Assembly: GCA_964649415.1 (NCBI GenBank)
Contig: CAZYSK010000034.1
Location: forward strand, 1-55,454
Direction: 5' to 3'
DNA: 55,454 nucleotides
Source: CAZYSK01 sp964649415
Lineage (GTDB): Bacteria > Chloroflexota > Anaerolineae > B4-G1
In this document: positions 15,762-24,054 of the stretch, piece after piece
Position numbering within the stretch: position 1 is the stretch's first letter
Layout of the letters: the number at the start of each line of letters is the position of its first letter
Program-made: the position numbers and the translations under genes
Notes under the pieces: generated by a model
Databases searched by the model: none
What the model was told of the DNA's origin: nothing
What the model saw: only the letters and a program-made list of their open reading frames with translations

Positions 15762-17778
15762 TGCTAGTCTCTACCGTGCTAATCTCTACTGTCTGAAGCG
15801 TCAAGACGTCGCCTGCACTGGAATCGAGCGATAGGCGCTCCCCACCGCGCACGTACAGGCCGGTTGCCAGCCGGTAGCTGCCTGGGGGCAGGCCGGGCGG
15901 CAGCGGGATGGTGTGTCGTTGTATGAACACGTCGTGCGGATGGAGCGTATCCGAAAGCGCCTCAAGCGCGTCGTTCTGCGCAACGAGCTGTCCCTCGCCG
16001 TCGAGCAGGTGCAGGAATATCGCCAGATCGCTGGCGGGCGTGGTCAGCACTTGCCACGCCGTGAGCACGTCGAGCTCATTACCCGGTGCAGGGGCGCTGG
16101 GCTCCACCTGGTACCCCAGGAGCCGCATGGTCTGCGCAAAGGTCGGTAGGGGGGCGCTTGGGTGGGCCATTTGGGTCAGCCAGGTTTCCAGTTCATCGGC
16201 CACATCCAGGCGCACCAGGCGGTTGTGGTCGTTGGGGAACGCGTGCTCGACCTGGGCCTGCCCGGCCCATTCCGCCGGCACGAACGGTGCGAAATCCCCG
16301 CCGCCCCCGAACAGGTAGCGGCTCATCTGCCCGCCATGGGGGAGCAATTGTGCCTCCGCGCAGTTGTACCAGCCCACGTCCAGGTCGTCTCGATTCAGCA
16401 GGTAGGGCAATGCCTGGCGATCGGTGCGCCAGAAGAAATGCTGCTCGTTCAAGAAGGGGGTGCACGCTGCCGCCGGCGTGGCGTCCGGTGTGCTATCCAG
16501 GTAGCGCGCGACCTCGGCCAGGCCCGCGTGGCGGAAGCTGCGCACCTCGGCCAGGCTGGGCCAGCGGTGGAAATAGTCGCGGAGCGTCAGACCGAAATTG
16601 ACGCACGCCAGGACCGCCAGCGTGGCACCCAAGACGATGCGCTCCGTCGTCGCCAACCGTCTCCGAATCCAATCCGCGGCCAGCCCCGGGAACACGAAGG
16701 CTGTGGACAGAGCGCCGGCCGTGCGCACGAAGTGGGGAGCGGGCTGGGTCAGCATGCCCGGCACCAGCGTCACCAGTGTCCAGATCAGCCAGAACGCACT
16801 GGCCGGGTCGCGCAGGTTGAGCAGCGCGATCAGCACGCCGCCGACGAACAACGCGCCGCCCAACGGCTCGAAGACCGGCCGCCCCGGCAGGTTGTAGTGT
16901 GGCTGTGGATCGCCCTGCCAGACAAACATACCCAGCGTGCGCGCGCTTGAGGCCATCACGGGACGCAGGTCGCCGGCCAGCAGTGCTTGCAGCGGCTCGC
17001 TCAACCGCGTGATCCGCTCCTGTTGTGCCCAGTGCCTCCCCACGTAGGTTGCCAGGGGGATGGTGACAATAGCCGCAACGAGCACTAGCACGGTCAGCCC
17101 CTGCCAATGCATGGATAAGCGGGGACGGTGGATGACGGCCAGATACGCGATGAACAGCGGCACGAACAGCAGCAGCGTGCGGGCAGCCAGGTACGTGTAC
17201 TGCGTCAATCCGAGCAGCAGACCTGCCAGCGCAAACCACGCGGTGGCGCGCCTGCCGCGCGCGGGTTGTTCGAGACCGCGCCAGAGCGCGAGCGCCGCGC
17301 CGGTTGCCAGCGGCGGCAAGGTCACCACCCGCAGGGCTTCCCGGCCCAGGAATACGGACCAGAAAGCGAGCGCCAACCCACCCGTGGCGACCAGCGCCGT
17401 CCACGGCCCGAAGCAACGGCGGGACAGCCAATAGACGAGCAGGATGGTGGACAGGCTGCACACGACCGACGGCAGGCGGTACCAATGGGGCACGCGCGCG
17501 GTCAGCGTCCGGCTGACGACGAGCACGGGATGGTACAGTCCCTCCCGTCCTTCGCCTTCCTCGTAGAAGACAGAAAGCGGTGCGCCGGCTCGCAATGCGT
17601 CGGCGATTTGGGCGTTGATGACTTCGTCGTCGTGAATGCCCGGCGGCACGTCGGACAGCCTGTACAGGCGCAGGAAAACCGCCAGCGCCAACAGTATAAT
17701 CAGCACCACGCGTTCCACGGTGGTGCCATCAGCTTTGTAAGGTGCGAAGGGATCAGGCCGGATCTGCGATTCGCTCAC
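15748..17778 (-). CDS. Multi-pass GT39/ArnT-like glycosyltransferase
   Basis: About 676 residues from a GTG at 17778 that overlaps the stop of the upstream glycosidase-like gene (GTGA); the longer upstream frame is less likely. A first membrane helix is followed by a periplasmic-loop motif PPGIHDDE, the acidic pair typical of polyprenyl-phosphate-sugar glycosyltransferases. Eight or more further helices follow to about residue 400, then a soluble beta-rich C-terminal domain of about 250 residues. It probably transfers a sugar from a lipid carrier to an outside acceptor. Substrate unknown. Its position after three surface glycosidase-like genes suggests a shared glycan. Confidence 0.8.
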   Translation of the reverse strand: MSESQIRPDPFAPYKADGTTVERVVLIILLALAVFLRLYRLSDVPPGIHDDEVINAQIADALRAGAPLSVFYEEGEGREGLYHPVLVVSRTLTARVPHWYRLPSVVCSLSTILLVYWLSRRCFGPWTALVATGGLALAFWSVFLGREALRVVTLPPLATGAALALWRGLEQPARGRRATAWFALAGLLLGLTQYTYLAARTLLLFVPLFIAYLAVIHRPRLSMHWQGLTVLVLVAAIVTIPLATYVGRHWAQQERITRLSEPLQALLAGDLRPVMASSARTLGMFVWQGDPQPHYNLPGRPVFEPLGGALFVGGVLIALLNLRDPASAFWLIWTLVTLVPGMLTQPAPHFVRTAGALSTAFVFPGLAADWIRRRLATTERIVLGATLAVLACVNFGLTLRDYFHRWPSLAEVRSFRHAGLAEVARYLDSTPDATPAAACTPFLNEQHFFWRTDRQALPYLLNRDDLDVGWYNCAEAQLLPHGGQMSRYLFGGGGDFAPFVPAEWAGQAQVEHAFPNDHNRLVRLDVADELETWLTQMAHPSAPLPTFAQTMRLLGYQVEPSAPAPGNELDVLTAWQVLTTPASDLAIFLHLLDGEGQLVAQNDALEALSDTLHPHDVFIQRHTIPLPPGLPPGSYRLATGLYVRGGERLSLDSSAGDVLTLQTVEISTVETSNDRD

Positions 17779-19004
17779 TTCTCCATCTCGCGCAGCGCTT
17801 CGTACGCCGGACGCACGCGGGTCTCGGGCCAGCTCGGCTCGGTGATGGCCCACCAATACTCCTCGTCCTCCTCAGTCCACCAGGGGTCGGCGATGGAGAG
17901 CGCCGTCATGAGCCCGATCCATGGCGACCAGTTCTCCTTTGCGTATCGGTAGGCCCGCACCATGTATTCTGCCTGCTGCTCGGGCGTGACAGCGAACCAG
18001 GCGTAGGAGGGATGTACCGGGTCGGTGGTCCACCCCATCTCAAGCACGGCCACCTGCTTGTCGCCATCGCCGTAGTCCAGCATGACGTCGCGCACGTCCT
18101 CGACGTGGCGGAAGCAGAAGAAGCGGTGACCGTCGTGTTTGGCTGCGACCTCGTCGGGTGACATCTCAGGCGGATACAGGAATCCCGGGGCGTGCGCTCC
18201 CAGCAAGTCGAAGTAGGGGGCGGCGCCGGCCTCGTACATGCCCACGAGGTACTCGATGTCGGGTATTGCGTCCGGCAGGCCGTTGCCCGTGGGCGACATG
18301 CCGGCCGAGATGACCAGGGCGTCCGGATCGGCCGTCTTGACGCCGACGTAACACGCGCGCAGCAGTTCGACGTATTCGACCGGGTCGGGGGGCCATCCTC
18401 CCCACTCGCGGGCCAGGTTCGGCTCGTTCCATACCTGGTAGGCCTGCACGCGCCCGCGATATCGATCGGCCAGGGCGTGACAGAAATCGCCGAAGTCCTG
18501 AGGGTTTTCCGGAGGGCCGTTGTCGGTGCTGGTGTCGCGGGCTGCGACTGCCCACACCGGTTCCCGATCCAGGCGAAACAGCACCTTGAGGCCAAGCTGT
18601 TCGGCGTCGGCGACGATGCGGTCGGTGAAGTACCAGTTGTAGTGGCCCTTGGCGATTCCCTCGACCTCCCTCCAGGCCACGTGCTGCTTCACCCAGGTGA
18701 AACCGGCGTCCTGGATCAGCTCCAGATCCCGCATTGCTGCCTCTTCGTGCCACCACAGAAATGCCTGCAGGCTGTATTCAGGCGAGGCCAACCGCGCGCG
18801 GGGCCAAGACGTGGGCGTGGGAGGAGCGGTGGGTGTCGGTAATGGGACGGGAAAACCACCAAAGCCCAAGCCCCAAAGCCCAAAACCTAGGGCCAGGAGG
18901 CCGAGAATCAGAAGTGCGGGGCCTAAGCGTGCCAGCGTGGCCCTCCGCCGGCGCTGCCCGGAGGCGATTGGCGTATCCGTCATCTCGTGCCCGTCACGCG
19001 CCAT
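17775..19004 (-). CDS. Membrane-anchored clan GH-A glycoside hydrolase-like protein (paralogue C)
   Basis: 409 residues. A single membrane helix (about 26-47) is followed by a Pro/Thr linker, then a TIM-barrel glycosidase-like domain (about 75-409). The acid/base is read as Glu194 in QVWNEPN and the nucleophile as Glu322 in VLEMGWT, the two conserved clan GH-A positions (GH39/GH5-type). The protein would sit outside, tethered to the membrane. Substrate cannot be assigned. The first ATG at 19004 is 6 bp after the previous stop; MTDTP at 18983 is an alternative. Confidence 0.75.
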   Translation of the reverse strand: MARDGHEMTDTPIASGQRRRRATLARLGPALLILGLLALGFGLWGLGFGGFPVPLPTPTAPPTPTSWPRARLASPEYSLQAFLWWHEEAAMRDLELIQDAGFTWVKQHVAWREVEGIAKGHYNWYFTDRIVADAEQLGLKVLFRLDREPVWAVAARDTSTDNGPPENPQDFGDFCHALADRYRGRVQAYQVWNEPNLAREWGGWPPDPVEYVELLRACYVGVKTADPDALVISAGMSPTGNGLPDAIPDIEYLVGMYEAGAAPYFDLLGAHAPGFLYPPEMSPDEVAAKHDGHRFFCFRHVEDVRDVMLDYGDGDKQVAVLEMGWTTDPVHPSYAWFAVTPEQQAEYMVRAYRYAKENWSPWIGLMTALSIADPWWTEEDEEYWWAITEPSWPETRVRPAYEALREMEK

Positions 19005-19010
19005 GCCACG

Positions 19011-20384
19011 TCAGGGCTTCTCCATCGCGCCGACGGCTCCGTAGGCCGGGCGATCGACGCCCTGGAAGTCCAACAGGCTGTATGGTGCGTTGGGGTCGGT
19101 CGGCCCCAGGCCGTCCTTCTGGCCGTAGTCCAGATTCCAGAGAAACGCGATGCGCACGAATCCCCACTCGCGCATCAACTGGAAGGCCTCTACGATCCAC
19201 TGGGCCTGTTCCTCCAGCGTGTTGTCCAGCGCGAACTCGAACCCCGGCGGATGGCCACCCAATCCCTCGGCCGATGCCCAGCCGAACTCCGTCACACAGA
19301 GTGGCTTGTCGCTCCCGGCGGCCGCGATGCGCTCGTGATAGCCCCACAACGTGGTCTTGAAGGACCATTCGTGGTCGTCTGGCGTGTCCCAGAAGCCACG
19401 GAACTCCGCGTTTGCGTCCTGGTAGGGATCTCCAGTGGCGACGTTGGGGGGGATGTTGTAGCCGTTGTGATGCGCGCCCACGCAATCGCAGTAGTTCAGG
19501 AACCCTGCCGCGACCATGCGGTCGAAGTACAGAAAATCGTCCATCCAGATGACGCGATCTCCATCGCTGTGCGAAGAGCCCACGGGCGAGAGCGCGCCGC
19601 TGATGACGATGATGTTGGGGTCGCGGCTCTTGATGGCCTGGTACGCCAGGCGCAACATCTCGACGTATTGCTCGGGACTGACCCCCTCGGCCGTGTCCCA
19701 CTCGCGGTCCAGGTTCTGCTCGTTCCAGACTTCGATGGCGTGGATGCGTCCCTGGTAGCGGTCCACCATCCGGCCCAGGAAATCGGCGAAGAGGGCCAAA
19801 TCATCCGGGGGGGCACCTTCTACGTTGTCGTCGAAGTACGTGCGCGACCAGTGCGGGGCATCCACCACGCTGAACATGACCTTGATGCCCCGCTTGTTGG
19901 CTTCCTCCACGACCCAGTCGAAGCCGCTCCAGTCCATTTGGCCTGGGTTGCCCTCAAAGTGGGCCCATCGCACCTGCTGCTTGACCCAACCCAGGCCGAG
20001 GCTCTCAACCTGCCCCATGGTGTATTCTGCGTTGCCCACGACGCCGTGGACAGCGATGCCGTAGCCAAAGGCTTCCTCGGCTGGCGGGGCGGCGGGGGCA
20101 GCGGCAGCAGTCGTGGGGACGGGCTGGACGTCGCCTGCCTCGGTGTCCCCGCCAGGGGCGCTAGTCTCTGCCGGTGCATCCGCCGGGGCAGACGTCGCCG
20201 TCTCAGGCGCGGTGCTCGAGTCAGCGGCGGCGGGGGTCTCCGTTGCCTGCTCACCGGTCTTGCCACCGGGGCCGAAGAACCCGTACCAGGTGCAGAAACC
20301 ACCGACGATGACGAGCACGATCCAGGCAGCGACGGCGATGTACAAGCGCTTCTGGCTTGGCCCCTGATTGCCTAAGAAACTCAT
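19011..20384 (-). CDS. Membrane-anchored clan GH-A glycoside hydrolase-like protein (paralogue B)
   Basis: 457 residues from the ATG at 20384, which has AAGGAGG upstream; the 88 extra in-frame residues before it lack support. One membrane helix (about 15-35) and a low-complexity Ala/Thr/Pro linker (about 40-95) precede the barrel. Acid/base Glu222 lies in VWNEQN and the nucleophile Glu366 in CVTEFGWAS. It is clearly related to its two neighbours. Likely role: cleavage or remodelling of a surface or environmental polysaccharide. Confidence 0.75.
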   Translation of the reverse strand: MSFLGNQGPSQKRLYIAVAAWIVLVIVGGFCTWYGFFGPGGKTGEQATETPAAADSSTAPETATSAPADAPAETSAPGGDTEAGDVQPVPTTAAAAPAAPPAEEAFGYGIAVHGVVGNAEYTMGQVESLGLGWVKQQVRWAHFEGNPGQMDWSGFDWVVEEANKRGIKVMFSVVDAPHWSRTYFDDNVEGAPPDDLALFADFLGRMVDRYQGRIHAIEVWNEQNLDREWDTAEGVSPEQYVEMLRLAYQAIKSRDPNIIVISGALSPVGSSHSDGDRVIWMDDFLYFDRMVAAGFLNYCDCVGAHHNGYNIPPNVATGDPYQDANAEFRGFWDTPDDHEWSFKTTLWGYHERIAAAGSDKPLCVTEFGWASAEGLGGHPPGFEFALDNTLEEQAQWIVEAFQLMREWGFVRIAFLWNLDYGQKDGLGPTDPNAPYSLLDFQGVDRPAYGAVGAMEKP

Positions 20385-20404
20385 CGTAACCTCCTTGCGG
20401 GCAA

Positions 20405-20443
20405 AGGCGCGCGCGCCATCAGAATGGCGTTTCAGAATGGCGC
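20405..20443. repeat. Palindromic GGCGCCATTC element related to the GT2 minisatellite
   Basis: On the minus strand this reads GGCGCCATTCTGAAACGCCATTCTGATGGCGC with flanking GC repeats. It shares the GGCGCCATTC-YGATGGCGC core with the 36-bp repeats at 9046-9147. It lies just upstream of the ribosome binding site of paralogue B. Confidence 0.55.
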
Positions 20444-20461
20444 CTTTTTGAAAGAGAATTG

Positions 20462-20487
20462 GGGGGCTCGGCTGTGGCCGAACCCCC
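20462..20487 (-). terminator. Hairpin terminator between GH paralogues A and B
   Basis: Minus strand: GGGGGTTCGGC pairs with GCCGAGCCCCC over a CACA loop (a T-G pair in the stem), followed by a T-rich stretch (AATTCTCTTTCAAAAA). It follows the stop at 20560 and so may end or attenuate transcription before paralogue B. Confidence 0.6.
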
Positions 20488-20559
20488 GGTCTGTTCGATA
20501 CGGTATGCTGGGATACGAAACTCAGTCTAGCACAGCGTGCGATTGTGCCTGGATACGCC

Positions 20560-23500
20560 TCAGCGTGTGCCCAGCAGGTTGTGGAGCGAGTCGCAGGCCG
20601 GGCAACCGCCATCCGGGCGGATGATGGCGTAGCCGTCCTGTGGGTCATCCCCGTATCGCACGAAGTCTATGTTCCAGACGATGATACAGCGCACCATCCC
20701 GGTGTTGATGCTCAGTTGGACAGCTTCGGCCAGCCAGGCTGCTTGCTCGGCGTTGTCCGTCCCGCGCGCCCAGGCGAACCAATCGGAGAACGTAGGTACG
20801 CCCTGCTGCGAAGCGTATCCCATTTCAGTGTAGAACAGCTTACGCGCTCCGCCGAAGGTGTTGTAGTATAACTCCGTCTGAGGCAGGAAGAACCACGAGT
20901 GGTGGGGATCTCCTGGGTTGGCAGGGTGTCCGATGCGGGCAGAGGGTGAAGTGGCCCCGGCGTTGTGGTGCGCTCCCAGGTAGTCCATGCACTGAGCAGC
21001 GCCCGCGTCGCGCAGTCCCGCCATCCATGGTGCGTCGTCGCATCCGTTGCCGCCGCAACCACCGAAGTAGCCGGTGGGGGACGGCGCGGCGCTGATAACT
21101 GCGGTACCTGGGTTGGCCGCCTTGATGGCGTTGTAGGAAGCGCACAGGAGCTTCGTGTACGCCGCCGGGTTGATGTGGCCGATCTGCCACTCGCGGTCAA
21201 TGTTGGGCTCGTTCCACACTTCAATCGCGTCGGCTCCGGCTGCCGCCAGTCCGGCTACCCAACTGGCGAAGCTCTGTTCGAAGCCCGCCTCGGTGACCAT
21301 ATCCGGCGTGCCGAGAGCGCTCAACTGGACCTTGAAGCCGTTGGCGTGTGCGACCTCGATGATGCCGGATGCATCCTGCCCGTAGTGGACCTGGACCTTG
21401 CTCCAGTTCATACCGGCGTAGTGCATCTTGTCGGCGAAGGGGAGGCCGGTATCCCGGACGTGCCCGCCAAGTTCGAACCCGCCGGCACTGACCGGCGCGA
21501 CTGCCACGGTGGGCTGTTCTGCTACCTCGCCAGCCAGGATCACGACGGAGAGGTTTCCGCCGAAGGATCCGTCGGCCGTCTGCATGCCCCAAACGCCTGT
21601 GTACTTGCCCGCCTCGGCGGGGGCTTTCATCTTGACGCTGACGTCTACCTGAGCGCCGGGCTCCAGCGCCCCTACCTCGACCGTGGCCGGTGCGTCCATC
21701 TGTGTGCCGCTGGAGAAGGCCAGCACGGTGTCCTCGGGCCAGGCGCACGTGCCGCTGTTCTGTACCCGCCAGGTCTTTTCAAACTCCTCGCCGTTGTCCA
21801 GTTGTGTATTGTCGGGGATCGTCACGTCGGCCACGTAGCTGGCGTCGAGGCAGTCGCTGGGCGTCTCTCCCACGGTGCTCCCTGCACCAGCGGTGGTGGT
21901 AATCGCGCCCGTGGCCGCCGTCTCTGCACCTGCTTCTTCAGATGTGGTCGTCTCTGTCACAGGCTCTGTGGCCGCCGTCTCTGGTCCGCCGACGGTGACT
22001 TGCACCGAGCCGTGATCGAAGCCCGCGATAGACGCTTTGACCGTGTAGGTGCCATCCGTGGCCAGTACCGTCCAGGTGTAGCCGGGCTCTGTGAGAGGTG
22101 AGACCTGTTGGTCCACTGTAGCCGCTTCGCTGGCCGCGGTCCACGCGACCTCTACCTGTTGGGCCGCGGGGGGCGCAGCGGAGGCCGTGTAGGATGACGC
22201 TGCCTCCACAATGCCTGGGGCGTTGCCAGGGTCGAGCAGGTCGGCCACGGCGACGCCTCCCAGGTGGTAGCGTTGCGCCCATTGCAGCTTGGTGGCGAGA
22301 TTGGCCGCAGTGCCAAGCCAGACGGTGCGGGTCTCTCCGCTGGCGGCCACGTACTCCAGGCGATAGGTGCCGGCGGAGTCCTGGGGCGTGATGCTGAGCA
22401 ACTGCCCCGAAAGGCCGAACTCCACCTGACTGCCCGACGCGACGTTTGTGGTTTCGCTCAGAGCGACGACGTTCCCGAAGGGAGCCAGGGCCTCTTCCAG
22501 CGAGATCGCTGTGACCGCTTCGCCGCTCCGTTCTGCGCTGAGAGAAGAAACCAGCATCCGCAGCTTGTAGCGTGGTACTTGGGCCGTGGCCCATTCTAGC
22601 AGCCGATGTGTCTGGCCCCCCTCGGCGTAGGCGAAGGGGTCTTCGGGGAACGGCACCTTGAACACGTCGGCGCTCGCGCCCAACGTGCGCCAATCGTATC
22701 CTCCTGTGTCCCATCCCCCATCGGTTGGCGTCGGTGGTTCGACGGTGACGCTCATCTGTAGACCCTCGCCGTGCAAAGCCTCCGCCAGCGCGCTGATGAA
22801 GTCACTGTAGGCATCCCGCTGCTCAGGCGCGACCCCTCGGTAATCTACGTCCACGCCTGCGAGACCTCTTTCGGTACACAGTTGCACAATATTGGTCACG
22901 TGAGCCTGCTGGATTTCGGGGATTGTCAGCAAGTCGGAGAGCAGCCCTCGATTGATCGTAGCCCCCGGAGCCCAGTTGCGCAGCGTGGGCTGAACGGTGT
23001 ACGCGCCCGCCGCATCTTGCTGTGGCAGGCTGTTGGGATCACCGACGAAGCTGCCATCTGTGCCTAGGAGCAACCCGATCGGGTTGAGCTCGGTCAGCAC
23101 GCCGGCGGCGGTGGCTATCGGGTTGTCACCTGGGTCGTATGAGGCAGAGACGGTGGGGGGAATCGACCCGGACTGGACCACCACGAGCATGTCTGGCATG
23201 TCCGTGACCTGCGCACGGATGAACTCGTGTTCAGAAACCTCTGTGTGGAGTTCGCTGCCCACCCATTTCCACTCTTTGCCGGTCCAGGTGTACAAGTCGA
23301 GCGTCTCCCACGGCTCCGCGTCGTTGGGCATCACGATGTCAAGCATCACCGGTTGGGAGAAATCACCGCGTGTATTGATCCGGTAGAGCGGACCCTTGAC
23401 GACGAGGTGCTGGGGCAATGCCTCCACGGCTTTCCGCAGGTCAGCGCCAGCCGAGCCCTCGAGGAACTCCAGGCGTGGCACCGAATCGAGGCGCACGCGC

Positions 23501-23862
23501 AGGCGGTCGGTGAAGGTCTCCGGATTCACGCTCAACGTCAGGCCATCGGGATGGGACAGGGAGCTGTTTGCTGCATTGAGAGTCGTGTATCCGGTGATGC
23601 CCAGGCGCCTTGTGAGCGAGATTGGAGGTAGGAGCAGGATGGCGATGATCACCAGGGCAATCGGGATGACTATCCAAGGCCCCAGGCGCATGCGCTCGCC
23701 AGGCTGGGCCAAGGTGGCCCGGAGTCGTTCACCAAGGGACGGCGGCGCGGTTGCGGCACCAGGCACCGGTGTGGGTCTCACTTTGGCCGGTCCGTGTCTC
23801 GCCGTCGTTGGTTGCTCCGCAGGCTGTTTGTCAAGCTGGACGTCGGAAGTCGAGTCTGACAT
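20560..23862 (-). CDS. Membrane-anchored GH18-like / NBR1-Ig / clan GH-A fusion protein (paralogue A)
   Basis: 1100 residues from the ATG at 23862 with AAGGAG upstream. An N-terminal cytosolic segment and membrane helix (61-79) are followed by a beta-rich region. A GH18/YaaH-like barrel (about 237-560) comes next, then a PEGA-like segment (about 590-640) and an NBR1-type Ig domain (about 685-790, TWRVQNSGTCAWPEDT). The last part is a clan GH-A domain (about 815-1100) with acid/base Glu885 (EVWNEPN) and nucleophile Glu1013 (YTEMGYAS). In the GH18 part the usual DGxDxDxE reads AGVDVDYR, with Arg342 where the catalytic Glu should be. That domain is probably a non-catalytic glycan binder. Confidence 0.78.
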   Translation of the reverse strand: MSDSTSDVQLDKQPAEQPTTARHGPAKVRPTPVPGAATAPPSLGERLRATLAQPGERMRLGPWIVIPIALVIIAILLLPPISLTRRLGITGYTTLNAANSSLSHPDGLTLSVNPETFTDRLRVRLDSVPRLEFLEGSAGADLRKAVEALPQHLVVKGPLYRINTRGDFSQPVMLDIVMPNDAEPWETLDLYTWTGKEWKWVGSELHTEVSEHEFIRAQVTDMPDMLVVVQSGSIPPTVSASYDPGDNPIATAAGVLTELNPIGLLLGTDGSFVGDPNSLPQQDAAGAYTVQPTLRNWAPGATINRGLLSDLLTIPEIQQAHVTNIVQLCTERGLAGVDVDYRGVAPEQRDAYSDFISALAEALHGEGLQMSVTVEPPTPTDGGWDTGGYDWRTLGASADVFKVPFPEDPFAYAEGGQTHRLLEWATAQVPRYKLRMLVSSLSAERSGEAVTAISLEEALAPFGNVVALSETTNVASGSQVEFGLSGQLLSITPQDSAGTYRLEYVAASGETRTVWLGTAANLATKLQWAQRYHLGGVAVADLLDPGNAPGIVEAASSYTASAAPPAAQQVEVAWTAASEAATVDQQVSPLTEPGYTWTVLATDGTYTVKASIAGFDHGSVQVTVGGPETAATEPVTETTTSEEAGAETAATGAITTTAGAGSTVGETPSDCLDASYVADVTIPDNTQLDNGEEFEKTWRVQNSGTCAWPEDTVLAFSSGTQMDAPATVEVGALEPGAQVDVSVKMKAPAEAGKYTGVWGMQTADGSFGGNLSVVILAGEVAEQPTVAVAPVSAGGFELGGHVRDTGLPFADKMHYAGMNWSKVQVHYGQDASGIIEVAHANGFKVQLSALGTPDMVTEAGFEQSFASWVAGLAAAGADAIEVWNEPNIDREWQIGHINPAAYTKLLCASYNAIKAANPGTAVISAAPSPTGYFGGCGGNGCDDAPWMAGLRDAGAAQCMDYLGAHHNAGATSPSARIGHPANPGDPHHSWFFLPQTELYYNTFGGARKLFYTEMGYASQQGVPTFSDWFAWARGTDNAEQAAWLAEAVQLSINTGMVRCIIVWNIDFVRYGDDPQDGYAIIRPDGGCPACDSLHNLLGTR

Positions 23863-23998
23863 GGGATCTCCTTGCACGTGATATCTGCCTATCCCCGAGG
23901 AAGTCTGATGCTGGGGCAGGCGTGAAAACGGCGGCTTGCGGCCGCCTCATGCTTGCAGCGCTTTCCACGGAACGGATTATTCTGGGAAAGCAGTGGAT

Positions 23999-24027
23999 AT
24001 TCTAGCATATGCCGGGGCTTTTGACAA
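23999..24027 (-). promoter_or_regulatory. Sigma70-type promoter for the GH paralogue A gene
   Basis: Minus strand: -35 TTGTCA (24027-24022), 17-bp spacer, -10 TAGAAT (24004-23999). The transcript would start near 23990, about 130 nt before the ATG at 23862. Confidence 0.65.
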
Positions 24028-24054
24028 CCGTCCTTACCCCTGTGCCGATTTCGC

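Noticed and set aside
17778..17856. Longer start of the GT39-like protein at 17856
   Set aside because: It would overlap the upstream glycosidase-like gene by 82 bp; the GTGA overlap at 17778 is more natural.
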